Made by a program: the position numbers and the translations under genes | Shown: one piece after another, positions 32,388-44,436 of the stretch | Layout of the letters: each line of letters starts with the position of its first letter | Position numbering within the stretch: position 1 is the stretch's first letter | Notes under the pieces: generated by a model | Seen by the model: the letters and a program-made list of their open reading frames with translations, nothing else | Databases searched by the model: none | Told to the model about the DNA's origin: nothing | Assembly (NCBI GenBank): GCA_963924555.1 | Contig: OZ004587.1 | Span: 5,782,075 to 5,846,074 of the forward strand | Source: Crambe crambe | Taxonomy: Eukaryota; Porifera; Demospongiae; Poecilosclerida; Crambeidae | DNA: 64,000 nucleotides | Direction of reading: 5' to 3'

Positions 32388-35300
32388 CTGCATAAGGGGG
32401 GAGGGGGGAGGAAGGTGAAATAGAATTAGTTGCATGGCCCCTCACTCTATAACTTAATTACCGCATTGAATATTATCATAGATGATCACTCTAGTATAAT
32501 CAGAAAGAACTTTGATTCGACTCTTTTCTTGAGGAGAGAAGGGCATATATATCCCATTTCTTGAAATAATGATTCCAGTTATGTTCACTACAATGGTCTC
32601 CACTTGTTCAGGGATGGTGTCAAAAATTATAGCAATAGTGAATATCTGGAATCTTGTGCTATTAGAGAAGGTAAGGATTGTTGAAGGCAACATCATGTAA
32701 TCACTTCCAGCTAGGAAAAAAAATCAAACATGAACACTAAGATATTCATAATTAGTGTTAACAAACCTCTTGCAGTAGCTATTGTGCTAGTATCATCAAT
32801 ACCAACAGATACAAAAGCAGTGAACATTCCTAGATTCCCACTCAGAGACACATTAAGGGTGGCATTCCCTACGTCCTCATTAACTTCATAGGATGATTGG
32901 TTGAAGCTGAAAGTTAGGACTAGAAAAAATGAAAAGCATTTGTACATAGCTACCTTGTAAGCTTAGTTGCTAAGCTAATTTTCTACACTTTGATAACTAA
33001 ATAATCATCCACTTTAGTTACATCAGACTTCCATCACAATCTGAGTACTGAGAGCACTCTGCTCTTCTTTAATACATTCATAGAGTTTATATAAGTGATT
33101 GCAATAGTCTTCTAGATGAGCAAAAGGTAATAAAATTAATTTTTCAGCTACCAGTGCATGGTTATTAGCTATATTTGCTGCTTATAAATTCTCTTGCATG
33201 CATTCAGCAGCAGATCAAACAATTTTGTAACAGTTCAGGAAAATTGAACGCAACTGATTGTTTAACCCCTTAGCTAATAACACGTGCATGCATACGTAAC
33301 TGCAAAAAGTCAGACAGTGGTTAATTTAACTGTCTGATTTGCATGAAATAATATAGCTACCATTCCGAAATGATATTTTCTCGATGAACAATTGCATAAA
33401 GAGCATTGAAACTGAGATGACAGTGTAGCTAATGCATGAACCAAGGAGAACAATTTTTTTACTTACCATCATCATCAAAAATGGTGGCATGTATAGTATC
33501 AGGGCTTATCATCACACGTTGAAGTGGCTGACCATGGAAACTCAACCTTGCTTGGAAAGTCTCATTGATCTCATAAACATTATCTTTCATGAATGTAATG
33601 TTGATAGTGGAGACATTGGTTGAAGCATTGAAAGTGTATGTTTGTGGTCCTGAATAACTGAAATCACTGCCATCTATAGGAATAAAAAATGTTAACTTCA
33701 TGATAATATTGAATAGAGGTTTCTTAAAGCTTCTAGCTTTGGCTTCATTTACCAACAGCAGATCCACTGATAATTGAGAATTCTATAATCACTTCTCTTT
33801 GGAGACATCCTGAAATGATACCAATCTCAAAAACAGCATTTCCATCACTTTCATGAGCAGTAGATGGAGCATTGATGAATCCAATGACCACATCTGTGTT
33901 TATAATTGATCATCTAACTTATGGCATCCTATATTTACAATAATTTATTGTATAGCTAAAGTAGATTTTGTTAATCGATACATGAGCTAGCAGCTCACTG
34001 TAATATTTTTTGATTCTATGGGTCTACAAGGCAATAATTATACCATCTTCATCTATGATCGTGATTGTTGTGATCCTGGGCTCAATCGACAAAGTGAACA
34101 TTGACTGAGACTGCAGTCTGGGATGCAAGAGAAGAGTAAAATTTTCATCTCTCTCATAGACATCATCATTAATGATAGAAACATTAGAGCAAACTTTGCG
34201 TGGCTCAGACAAACTACTGCTAATAGGAAATCGATTAATCCTTTGAGAATGCCCAATTTCAGTGAAATCACCTCCATCTATATATAATCAAAAAGAATTA
34301 GCTAATGTAAATCTGAGAATTTTCATTATAAAATAATTAGTCATTTTATCTACAAAAAAATTACTAGTGTCAAGGCAATTATCACCTGCAGTTCCTCTAA
34401 CTGAAGTATATTCAGTGATAACTTCAAATTTTAGACTTTCTTCTGGCTGTGGGTTAGTCATGATGATGCAAATTTCCATGAAACCACTAGCTTCACTAAC
34501 TGAGTACTGGAGCTTTTCAAATCCAACTATTACATCTGAAAAGTTTTGTGCCAATAAAAATATAATACCTCTTAGCTGCTAGAAATTGAAAAGCTTACCA
34601 TCATCATCGATAATGCTTATCAAGGTATTTGCAAAAAGGTTCGTTGGTGTTTTAAATGTAGGAAATCCACTGTTGGCTACAGCACTTGCTTTGAAAGTCT
34701 CTGTACCTTCTGGAAGAGTATCATGGTTGAGAAAAAAAGGAAAGGTGATGTTCTGCGATTCTGGGGGGAAATTAATGAGAGTGAATACTCTTCCTGGTTG
34801 TCCAATGCTATAGTCATAACTGATGCCATTAACAGATTGAAGTGTAGCAGCTTGTAAACCCATATCACTGGAATTGACAGTAACAGCCACGGAGTATGTT
34901 TGCTCAGTAGTACGATTATCTTCTTTGATCAGTGTCACATTTCTGAATAACCTCCTGTGGTTAGGCTCTTGAAAGTTGTATGATTGTTGCAAGAAGCCTA
35001 TCTTAAGAGCTGAAGAAGTATCAGAAAAATAATACTGATAAATTATTAATTCATGGACTTACTGTCATCATCAATTATATTGCAGATGCTTGTATTCTGC
35101 TCTATCTTCACCTGTGAAGTATGTAAGGCAGAAAAAAGTTTCAGAGAAACAACGAACTGTTGTACGTTTGCTTCATCAATTTCATCATTAACAATAGGAA
35201 TATTGGCTGGTAATTCAATGATAGGTTCAGGCAAGTCTTCATCAGCAGGGAAAACTATCTCTAGTATAGATCCATCGAAATCTGCCTCCTCTGTAGAGTA

Positions 35301-38300
35301 AATTGGAAATGTGTGAAATGTGTATAGTTCTCATGAAGTGAATCTATTACATCAGCAAATGAAATTGCAATCTTACGTGCTCTATTTGGAGATATTTCAT
35401 CATCGGGAAAATTACCAATGATGCCTCTTGACTGAGCAGCAGCAACTGTCAATGGAGTCAACTTAAATGTGATAGGATTGGCAAGGAATGTGGACTGATT
35501 TTTGAGAACTCTCACTGGCATCACTGCATTTGCTTTTTCCTTGGCCCAATAGCTGCATCCAGGTATTGTGAACTCAGCAACTGTGAAAGTATAATGACAC
35601 TTTCCTAAAGCAAAAAGGCTAACGAGGTAAAGTTAGCTAAATATTATTGACATAGCTAGCTATTTGATGTTCATAGCTACAGCTAAATTATTGAATTTAA
35701 CAGAGAGCTAATCTACAGAATTAGAATCTTGTTTCAAACTCAGAAGGTAGCTACATAAAATGAAATAAAATGAGGCTAACTTCAAAATAAGAGAATCAAT
35801 AGATGACATACGATTGGTATCTATAATTGTTCCTTTCATTTTGCTGATGATTATCGTATTGTTTCCAAGAACAGATAAAGGAGCGTGTAGATTCAATGAG
35901 ATGATAAATGTCTCATCTTCTTCTTGGGCAACTGAATCCACTAGTAGTGCAAAAATAACGAGTTGTTGATCAGTACTTCCAGGTGATATGTGTATATTCC
36001 CACCTAGCAAACGCACATCTCCTATACCTAGAGAGAAAGTATGTATTATCTAGTTATTCATTTTGATGCCATGCACTTACTTGCAGTTACAGGAGTCAGT
36101 TCGATCGAACCCTTGACTTCTTGAGAGGCTGATCCTGATAGGAAGCCAATTGCAACAGCATAACTCTGTAACCGCTCACTTCCAATAAATTCAGTTTGAT
36201 TGAATCCAAACACTATAATTGAATGGATGAAAAAAAACAAAAAAACAAAACAAACAATTTTTGGAATATAATTTTTTTTTAAATCCCCTGGGTCTTGTTT
36301 CACTTCCACTGCAAATGACCTAGCTATAGAGAGGGGGTAAAAATAGGAAAAGCTATACACTACACATCTAAACCCCTGTTTACACGGGGGTTCTAACCCG
36401 GATTCGACCCGGATTAGCTTCGCGTGTGAACGGTACCAACCCAGATTCCAATCCGGGTAGCCCAACCCATATCAATTAGGTGGATTGGAATTCAGATTGA
36501 ATCTCAACCCGAGTTGGACGCGCATGTAAACACGGCTTAAGTGAATTTTATAGATTGTGATAGTACATCTCTATATAACAACAGTTTCATAGAATGTATT
36601 AGACCTGCCTGTCTAGACACTTCTATATCAGCCCTGGAAATTTATGGATGGTGAGAAATATTGAAAGATGGTTTGTTGATCACTGCTTATTCACTGCAAG
36701 CCTGAGTCTGTATCCCAGATACCACCTAGCGAGCTAGTGCAGCTGCATGCTTGCCTAAAATTACTGCAACCTTAGACATCATTGAGGAGTTGTCTAGATA
36801 TGGCTAGTTGCATAGCTACTTTCTAGCAGATGATGTAGCTATGTAGCTAAAATTACCAGACAGCTGTAAAATAGTTATAGCAAGGGCAATATGTAAATCA
36901 CATACAACCCTCGAAGGCATGCTATAATATAACTTGATGCTTACAACTATGCAGATCTAGCTATAGCTAGCTATCTTACTTGTCATTTGTCAATAGGATT
37001 GGTGCATTTGAGGTTGATAAAATTAATCATTCATCAACCTCCAGGAGAGGCTGGATCAATAGGATTGCTGTTCATAATGTTGGACCAATGGAATATCGGT
37101 ATTAAGTTGGTGATTATTGTTTTTCTTACCCACAGGACAAGGTTGACAGTCCCCACGTCCACTATTTAGAAATGAAAGACCAACTGATCCTATGCCATGA
37201 GTACAACAGTCATTTCGTGTGATGACCTCAAAGGAACCTCCACAACTTGAACTGCCATAGCATATGACTTCATGAGACCTCACAATAATTACTAAAAATA
37301 GCCAAAAATAAAAGTTATCCAAAAAGTTATTATCATTAAATGTGCCATAATGTATACAGCTATAACATAACATTGATTTTCACACTAAGTGTTTCATTAG
37401 AATAATTATCAGCTGCATTCTAACAAACCAGAGCTCTAGCTACTTACAAACACAGGAGACACCATTTCCACTGTAACCTCGGTTACATATACAGGTATAG
37501 CTTCCAGGAGTGTTGGCACATGTAGCATTTGAGTCACAGTTGTTAGTATTGGTACTGGCACACTCATCTATATCTGTATACACACAACAAAAGATATGAG
37601 AGTAAAAACATTTCTTCTAAATGAAAGAGTGATGTAGGCTTGACTACATGACTATAAAAGTATGGAAACAAGGTGCTCAGCTGGCTATGTCACAGAATTG
37701 ACAAACCCTACATTGCTGCATGGACTGCAGTGCTCTGCTAACTGTCATAAAATTGACATAAACCCTACATCGCTGCTGCCATGTTATCCTTTTTGGCTAC
37801 ACCTTGCAGCGATGTATGGTTTATGCCAATTTTATGACAGTTAGCAGAGTACTGCAATCCATGCAGCAATGTAGGGTCTGTCAATTCTGTGACATAGCCA
37901 GCTGAGCACCTTGTTTCTGTACTTTTTATAGTCATGTAGTCAAGCCTATATACATCACTCTTTCATTTAGAAGAAATATTTTTACTCTCACTTGTTTGCA
38001 CACTTTTTCGGGGCATGGCTAAGGATTCAAGAACGACCCTCTACCAAATAATCTTACCAAGACAGTTTTTTTCTCAGTGTATAAACTAACTGTGTCTACG
38101 AAGCGTTCTAGCATTCTAATGTTATCTACGAAACGTCTATATAGCGTCTAAAAAGTGTATAAACTAACTCTGCTGTCTACGAAGCATTCGAGAATTTGAG
38201 TCGTCCACAAAGGCACTCGAACAGCAATTGACAGTTAGGACTTGAGCTTTACTTCAATTTGAACAATACCATTCCTTACCTGAGGTGTAGAGCTTCAAGA

Positions 38301-38480
38301 TGGTACCAAGATTGTAGATATAGGATGAAGCAGTCAGGAGTTATGGCTGTCAAGTGCCCATGAAGGCACTTGGACAGTTAGGACTTGAACTTCCTTAGAT
38401 CAGGTGTAGGGCTTCAATATGGTACCAAGATCGTAGATATAGGATGAAGCAGTCGGGAGTTATGGCTGTCAAGAAGATTA

Positions 38481-38515
<35 letters not shown>

Positions 38516-40364
38516 AGCGTGGGCGTTTTGCATGTCAAGCCTACATAGAGAGTGCTACTGCACTCTCCGATAGTAGCTAGCTAGCTATTATGTACTTACC
38601 CTCACAAGTGATGCCACTTCCATTGTATCCATGGTTACACGTACAGGTATAACTTCCAGGAGTGTTGGTACATGTAGCATTTGAGTCACAGTTGTTAGTA
38701 GTGGCACACTCATCTATATCTGCATACACACAAAAGACATAGTAGCCATCAATGGATTCTAGATGTACATACTTACCATTACAAGTGATGCCACTTCCAT
38801 TGTATCCATGGTTACATATACAGGTATATATTCCAGGAGTGTTGGCATATGCAGCATTTGAGTCACAGTTGTTAGTAGTGACACACTCATCTATATCTGC
38901 ATATACACAAAAGACATAGTAGCCATCCATGGATTCTAGATGTACATACTTACCATCACAAGTGACGCCCTTTCCTCTGTATCCATGGTTACATGTACAG
39001 ATATAGCTTCCAGGAGTGTTGGTGCATTTAGCATTAGAGTCACAGATGTTAGTGGCACACTCATCGTCTGAAACAAAACAAAGCAAACAATCTTCCACAA
39101 CTATGTTGCACTCCCAATTAAAAGGCACTAATCCTCCAGGATAAACATAAGAGACGTCTTTTGCAAATCCATCAACAGATACACCGATCCTTGCATCAGA
39201 GTCAACATTCAAGAGTGTGTGGTTTCCAGCAGATATGGCCACTCTAACAATGTATCCACAAATGCGACCACTTGAGCAATAAATTCTATTCCATCTTGAA
39301 TGATATAGACTTGCAGAGTCAAGAAGAATCTTTCCAAAATAACTTGGGGATAAATATATTGTGATATAGTTCCTTGTGAATCTTGATGGGATATTGAAGA
39401 TATAGTTATTACTGTACTGTTCTACTGACTGTATTATCCTCATGAAAGGATCCCCAGTAATGTCATCTTCTCTATGTCCAAGTGCAAACTGAGCAACCAG
39501 TATTGGAGCAGAAGATTCGATATTGCAGAAGCTATTTGGGTTGATCTTAAACTCGGTCCAATTTCCAGCAACTAAAAGTGAGTAGACCTCCACTTGAGGG
39601 AATGTTGTACAGTTCACACTGATGGTGGTAGAATTCTGAGCAGCAATGATCCTGATGATCTCACCAGACATTCTTCCCTCAAGGGAGGCCACAAAGAAAG
39701 AAGTGTTCCATGTAGATGTTGGTGGTATCTGTTCTGTCAGGTCACAAGCTCCTCTATTTGTAAGTATGTCAGTACATTTGTGGTTGCTGAAAAAAGATAT
39801 TGGCCTTGTGGATGTTATTCTCACACCAGTAGAGTCAGAACTTGAGATCAAATATGTTTCCAGACGATTTAATACGAATATAGTTGAGGGAGTAGTGATT
39901 ATAGTGTTATCTTCACATCCAACAATGAGTATGTCACTTGTAGAAGCTAGTCGAGGATATGATATCCCATAATACTCATATTCATCTACTGCTAGGTTAC
40001 TGCAAGGCAAGGCTAGGAATTCATCACTAGTACCAGCTCCATTGGAGAAGCCATATACAGTTAGTTTACTATCTCCCTCAGCTTTGACATGTATCCCCTG
40101 CTCAGTGATGTTGTTTGATTGGACTTGAAATGTAGAAGGTAAAGTCACAGCTATTGTTGAATCATTTGTAGCCACTCCAATGAAGGTAAATCCTCTGGCC
40201 TTCACCTTGAAGTTAACAGGATTGGATTCTGATGTGCTTATAAGGAGTTGAAGGGTAACCGACACAGCATCATAATTAGCAGAAAATCCCAGAAAATATT
40301 CATTAGCTGCATTCTCAATTATTAACCCTGAAGAAAATAATAACTGACTAGCTAATATTGCCAT
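32036..40364 (-). CDS. Gene B: secreted IgGFc-binding / EGF (x4) / Cys-rich / Calx-beta (x6) / FN3 protein
   Basis: Read right to left: first exon 40364-39068, EGF exons 39067-38954, 38896-38777, 38719-38600 and 37573-37448, Cys-rich 37291-37130, Calx-beta exons 36212-36081, 36027-35812, 35580-35377, 35290-35063, 35009-34599, 34535-34386, 34277-34044, 33893-33753, 33673-33467, 32919-32767 and 32710-32462, FN3-like 32387-32182, terminal 32086-32036 (TGA). The sum is 4,521 nt, 1,506 residues, in frame throughout. Start: ATG 40364 gives [13 protein letters not shown], a short signal-peptide-like stretch; but TTCTTCAG at 40334-40328 looks like an acceptor, so the true first exon may lie upstream. 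Compared with gene A it lacks six consecutive exons (three Calx-beta domains) and has two more EGF domains and the IgGFc head. The last intron starts with GC. No frameshift seen; probably functional and secreted. Confidence 0.75.
32462..36212 (-). CDS. Gene B: six Calx-beta-like domains in 11 exons
   Basis: Exons match gene A's one to one for the first nine (36212-33467), then skip to the equivalents of A's last two Calx-beta exons (32919-32462). A's exons at 28160-29618 have no counterpart. Sizes of nine of the eleven exons equal those in A; the second is 3 nt shorter and the seventh is 9 nt longer, keeping frame. Acidic IIDDDS, IFDDDG and IIDEDG turns are present. All introns are GT-AG. Confidence 0.8.
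36366..36540. repeat. ~175-bp MITE in a gene B intron
   Basis: Ends CCCTGTTTACACG and CGCATGTAAACACGG are imperfect complements. The interior repeats AACCCGGATT-type boxes in both orientations. It lies in the intron before the first Calx-beta exon of gene B and is absent at the equivalent place in gene A. Confidence 0.6.
37130..37291 (-). CDS. Gene B: Cys-rich module
   Basis: Homologous to 24192-24350 of gene [35 protein letters not shown] and CQPCPVG. It has one extra Ile codon at the start. Donor GTAAGA and acceptor TTTAG are intact. Confidence 0.7.
37448..37573 (-). CDS. Gene B: fourth EGF exon
   Basis: Encodes [13 protein letters not shown] then [27 protein letters not shown], a complete six-cysteine EGF. 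It ends on GTT T like the second EGF of gene A, so it is the orthologous exon. It is separated from the third EGF by an ~1.0-kb intron that contains a foldback and a tandem repeat. Confidence 0.8.
37597..37990. mobile_element. 394-bp foldback in a gene B intron
   Basis: Arms start TGAGAGTAAAAACATTTCTT and pair with the complement ending at 37990. The arms are about 190 bp and nearly identical, with the centre near 37795. Subterminal TGATGTAGG boxes and the AAGTGAGAGTAAAAA end resemble the foldback at 40899-41200 and fragments at 42303, 48160 and 57955, suggesting one family. Confidence 0.85.
38205..38512. repeat. Two-copy 120-bp tandem repeat and ATT microsatellite
   Basis: GGTGTAGAGCTTCAAGATGG at 38283 recurs as GGTGTAGGGCTTCAATATGG at 38403, period 120 bp, both followed by GTAGATATAGGATGAAGCAG. 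A run of ATT/TTA triplets follows at about 38477-38512. All are inside the intron between the third and fourth EGF exons of gene B. Confidence 0.75.
38543..38572. repeat. AGAGAGTGC hairpin, inner member of a flanking pair
   Basis: TACATAGAGAGTGCTACTGC then ACTCTC; the inverted counterpart AGAGAGTGCGGTAGCACTCT then CTATGTAGGG lies at 40379-40409. Each is itself a short dyad. The two face each other across the IgGFc exon and first three EGF exons of gene B. A related AGAGAGTGGTAGCTCTCTCT block is at 21068. Confidence 0.55.
38600..39067 (-). CDS. Gene B: three tandem EGF exons with 57-nt introns
   Basis: Exons 39067-38954, 38896-38777 and 38719-38600 each encode a cbEGF (DDEC or DIDEC start). 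The two introns are each exactly 57 nt, near-identical in sequence, and have no in-frame stop, so an unspliced transcript would also stay open and insert a 19-residue linker containing GYYVFCVYA. The middle EGF has lost one of its six cysteines: AAYANTPG replaces ATCTNTPG. High similarity of exons and introns shows recent tandem duplication. Confidence 0.85.
39068..40364 (-). CDS. Gene B: IgGFc-binding-type N-terminal domain
   Basis: One long exon of about 430 codons. The segment with [42 protein letters not shown], then [15 protein letters not shown] and a later [14 protein letters not shown] is the pattern of the IgGFc-binding N-terminal domain (as in FCGBP-like and many invertebrate secreted proteins). 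It has several N-x-S/T sites and paired cysteines. The join to the first EGF is unclear. A CAG acceptor sits at 39070-39068 but no convincing phase-1 donor precedes it closely, and reading straight through keeps the frame open ([15 protein letters not shown]). Confidence 0.7.
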
Positions 40365-40898
40365 AGTTAGGTATATCAGAGAGTGCGGTAGCACTCTCTA
40401 TGTAGGGTTAGTACAGAATGGGCGTGGCTTCTCTTATTATAACAATACAAACTAGATTCTGTATCTCTTCCATTCTTGCTACAGGCTCAACTAAACTTCT
40501 TACATCTGGAAAACAATGCAGAAGATGATGATATGACCGCTCAAACTCCTCCAGAACAATGTCAACGATCGGCACCAGCCGCCGCCTAAATCTAAAATTT
40601 TTATGATTTGTTCATCATCATCATCCTCTTCTTTGACGGCTGTAACTCCATGATCCTTTCACATACGACAATGAAATTCATATCAACTTGTGCAGTTATA
40701 ACCACATAATGTGCTTTTACCATCGTTATATCCTTCAAAATAATCACTCATATTGAACGACTTTCATTATAACTATGTCAGCCATTTAAAAATGACATCA
40801 TTTGTCATGTGCGTGCGTCTCTCACTGTCACGTGCACGTACGTGCGTGCCAACTAGCTATTTTTACTTCAAACTTTAGGTCGTACAAAAAGTAAACAA
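40365..40898. other. 5' flank of gene B
   Basis: Contains the second AGAGAGTGC hairpin (40379-40409). 40483-40590 has an AG acceptor-like site and an open frame ending in TAA with no known motif. 40800-40860 is rich in GTGCGTGCGT/CACGTGCACGTACGTG. A promoter must lie here or upstream of an unseen first exon, but no core element could be assigned. Confidence 0.35.
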
Positions 40899-41200
40899 AC
40901 AAGTGAAAGGAAAAAATTTATGCTAAATAAAAAGGCCATGTAGGGTTAGTCTGTACTTTAAACAGTTTCAGTCAACAAAAATCAATGCTGCCTTCAATAA
41001 TAATCCCTACATCACTGCCTAAACCAAGCAGTACACTTTTATACTGACATGAACAATTAAAGCAGCTTGGTAGAGGCAGTGATGTAGGGATTATTATTGA
41101 AGGCAGCATAATTTTGATTTTTGTTGACAGAAACTGTTTAAAGTACAGACTAACCCTACATGGCCTTTTTATTTAGCATAAATTTTTTCTTTTCACTTGT
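40899..41200. mobile_element. 302-bp foldback element
   Basis: Arms begin ACAAGTGAAAGGAAAAAATT and pair with the complement ending at 41200; the GCCATGTAGGGTTAGTCTGT block pairs too. Centre near 41055. An internal part of one arm is related to 42303-42340 (ACAAGTAAAGGAAAAAATAT). Confidence 0.85.
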
Positions 41201-41669
41201 ACATGATAGTATTCTCTAAGTAGGGATGGCACGGACTGCCCCATTGCACTAATATAAAACATTTTCTTTCATTAAGCAGGAATACTTCTCTTCTACTATT
41301 AACAACTCCTGACTTGTAGACAGAACACCTTCAATGTGCTAGGACTCAAGTATGAAGAGCAGAAGATAAAGCAGTGTCATTTTACAGCAATTCCTAAAAT
41401 CGCCATTTTCATCTGGTCATTTATCATCTTTCACGCCATTATTTCAGAAATAGTTCATTCAAATGCTTTATACCAAACTACTTCAAAACGGTTCCACTAT
41501 AATCTTTTACCTTTAACTCAACATGCTCAAAAATACTAAATACTTCGTCATTTTCAACCTGCTAGCTTTCACCCTTGAACACGGCAGACATTTTTGCAGT
41601 GCACTATATAGAAACATGCCCCGCCCCTTGATTCTCTGAACCTTGTGTCTGACAGTGCTATTGACATTA

Positions 41670-42179
41670 GTCTCGCGAGCCAGACCTCTTTCTTTTTTTT
41701 CGCAGAGCTGAGGAAAAAATAGGGTCTGGTCAAACTCCTATACTAAACTTGTGTTGCACTGTCAGCTATTGGGCATGGAATGTTGATATAATATCCATAG
41801 TAGAGAGCGGAAAGAAACTAGGATACAGAGGCTATGACTGTAGCACACAACTCCAAGAAATCCAATGGCACAATAGATAATGCTCTGAGAACATCCTTCA
41901 CTTCTTTACAACGGGGCCCATGGATCAAGCCTCTTTTTCTTCCTACGGTCAGAGGACACAGATCTAGAACACAAGCAGCAAACTGACATCTTTTCGGTAG
42001 CTAGCTAGCTTTGCTTTGCGTGCTTTTTTTTATCTGACCACATGCTAATGATTATTCAATTAACTGTCCATGATTTTTGTGGACAGTGCAACACAAGGAG
42101 TTTGACTAGACCCTATTTTTTCCTCCGCTTTGCAAAAAAAAAAGCAAAAAAAAAAAGCGGTCTAGCCCACACACAAGAC
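41670..42179. mobile_element. 510-bp TA-flanked MITE
   Basis: Left end GTCTCGCGAGCCAGACCTC, right end GGTCTAGCCCACACACAAGAC, bounded by TA on both sides. Subterminally the complementary blocks AGGGTCTGGTCAAACTCC and AGTTTGACTAGACCCT and the GACAGTGCAACACAA box form ~90-bp imperfect inverted repeats. The TA borders and GTCT ends match 48562-49104 and a 39-bp mini-copy at 47277-47315. TA target use is typical of Tc1/mariner-type transposition. Confidence 0.7.
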
Positions 42180-43164
42180 TATATTGACATGTATTATAAA
42201 AATCAATATTGTTGGATCATTTTGATAGCTACAGGCCTTGATTCTTATGCCAACTGGAAACATGGACTCCACCATACTTTCATCTCTACCTAAAACGTAG
42301 ATGAACAAGTAAAGGAAAAAATATTTATTCTAAATAAAAAAGAGGAATAGGGATGGCTGTGTATGGTTCAAAAAAGTTCAGCAACAAGAGAGTGAACTTC
42401 AGTCAAGTAACCCCTACCCATCACCAATGAGCTAATTATTCCTACTTCACTCCCTTAGAGTGATGTCATTTGTTGAAAGGTTTGTCCGCTTTCAAAGTGT
42501 CCTTGTTGGAGGTTCCACGTATTGTACATTTAAATACGTAGTAGCGTAGCCTACCGATTATCGACCAGAAGTTATTCCTCGTACCATATCTCCTTCACCG
42601 ATGGTCGTCAAAGTCTCAAACAACAACCATAGGAAAGATAATTTCATCCTCTAATGTCATATGAATAATTTTTCTCATAATTGGATAGAAATTTTGCTAT
42701 ACTGAATCAAGTGTGAAATCATTTATCGAGCACCATTACCTATTTTTGACCACCCGTTGAAAATCATAATATCAATCATCGTCTGTTCCATTCTTTCTTT
42801 CAGTTTTGCTCCACTACATGTTAGGCCCCTTAAAAAGATACCGTTATATTTTTATGCTATAAAATACATCATCATAACAAATTATATAAAAAATGAACGA
42901 AGCTTTTCAATCATAAACTACTTCACAATTTAACGGTGGAATGGAACTGCTGCAGAAGCTCTCCTTTTCGCTGGATTCAGGTGATACTTTTCAGACACAG
43001 TCTTCATTGGTCTGTGTTACATATTTTACAGAATCGAGTCATAATGTATACTTCATAATAATAAATCCACCCCTGAAATGAAGCCACCCCTCTATAATCA
43101 GGACACTTCTGCTGGCCCCAAAGGTAGCCAGATTAGAGGGAGTCTACTGTATACCATCATTGGG
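42180..43164. other. Non-coding stretch
   Basis: Apart from a foldback-related fragment at about 42303-42420 and a block at 43080-43150 (CCACCCCTCTATAATCAGGA... TTAGAGGGAGTCTACTGTA, which looks like a transposon end), nothing is recognised. Confidence 0.4.
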
Positions 43165-43640
43165 TAAGTTACTACCCATGTAGAACTTAGCGCGAAATAG
43201 CGCACAATCTAACGATAATCGTGTTATTACGCGTATCAACTCCTTTCAACTCCTTTTATCGCGCTACAAAATATGCGCAATGCATCAACGCAAAAATGTG
43301 CGAAATCGCGGAAATCTGTACGCGTACGCGCAGTGGCTTTACATTTTTTTGGTGGATTTTATTTTTGTTGATATGGCCTTGGCTAATCTCTTTACCATGA
43401 GCGACAAAAATATTTCTTTCACCAAATTATTGGACTAAACTTCGCGAAAATGCGCTATCGAGCGTAGCATGCACTGCGCGTTAATGTGCGCTAAATGGCG
43501 CTCTTACGCGAATTTACGTGGCCATAATAACGCGTAATCCACGACTTTTTACGTGAGATGACGTTACTACGCGTCGATTTTGACAGCGAATTAACGCATT
43601 ATTACGCGCTATATTGTGCGAAGTTCGATACGGGTAATTC
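43165..43640. repeat. GCG-rich imperfect TIR repeat
   Basis: ACCCATGTAGAACTTAGCGC at the left and GAAGTTCGATACGGGT at the right are imperfect complements. The interior is full of ACGCGT, TACGCG and TGCGCTA boxes in both orientations. A related block with TTTACGCGAGATTACGCGAG occurs at 59440-59560. Confidence 0.5.
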
Positions 43641-44436
43641 TTATTTGTAAACTTTGGTGTCTCTAATAATTGAGTGGCTACTACATACGTAGTAGCTAGC
43701 ATTGTACAAATGTATCACAGTCTGTTTTACCACCTTTGCAACGGGCAACTAAGCGGTCTCTAAACCACAGTTTACACAATGACATTTCTCTGCTATTGTG
43801 TCTTTGACCACGTGCTGAAGGTGTGCATTAATAGAGCTAGTTTTGAGCTTGATGGATAGACAAAAAAACTAGTGGAGAAGTCAGTGGATACCCAGGTACC
43901 TCTAACTATCAGTGGGGTTATCAACCTCAGGTATCCTATCAACCTCAAGTATCCATCTCCTCTTTCCCTGTTGCTCATGGCTATGCTCAGAGTCCAGATC
44001 AGGTGGGTGTGCTATATAGCTATTTACTGTCGCACGCCTTTTCTAGCTATAGGCTACAGCTAGCACCTAGCAGGCCAATAGTAACTAGCTGGCTATCAGC
44101 AATCAGTGGAATGGATATTTTTCTTGTCAAAATTATCAGGTTGGGCCCTCAGAAGCTAAGAAGTACAAGTATTTGGTGCTATTTGTTAATCTTGATCAGA
44201 AAAGTCAATATGTCACCAAAATTTGGCACAATGAGCATAGCAAGTTTAAGTCCATCAGCCATCTGAAACAAAGCTTGTGTGAGAGTTTTGAGGATAAGCT
44301 AAATGGATCTGAAAATTTTGTGTGTGGCTATTTGGACAAAGCTTCAAAGCAATGGATAGAAGATGATCAAGATCTTGAAGCCATGTATCAATTATTCAAG
44401 AATCATGATTGTGATGTGACACTCTGGTATATACCG

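Noticed and set aside
39594..39972. + strand ORFs opposite the IgGFc exon
   Set aside because: Shadows of the long - strand exon, which has domain motifs; the + frames have none.
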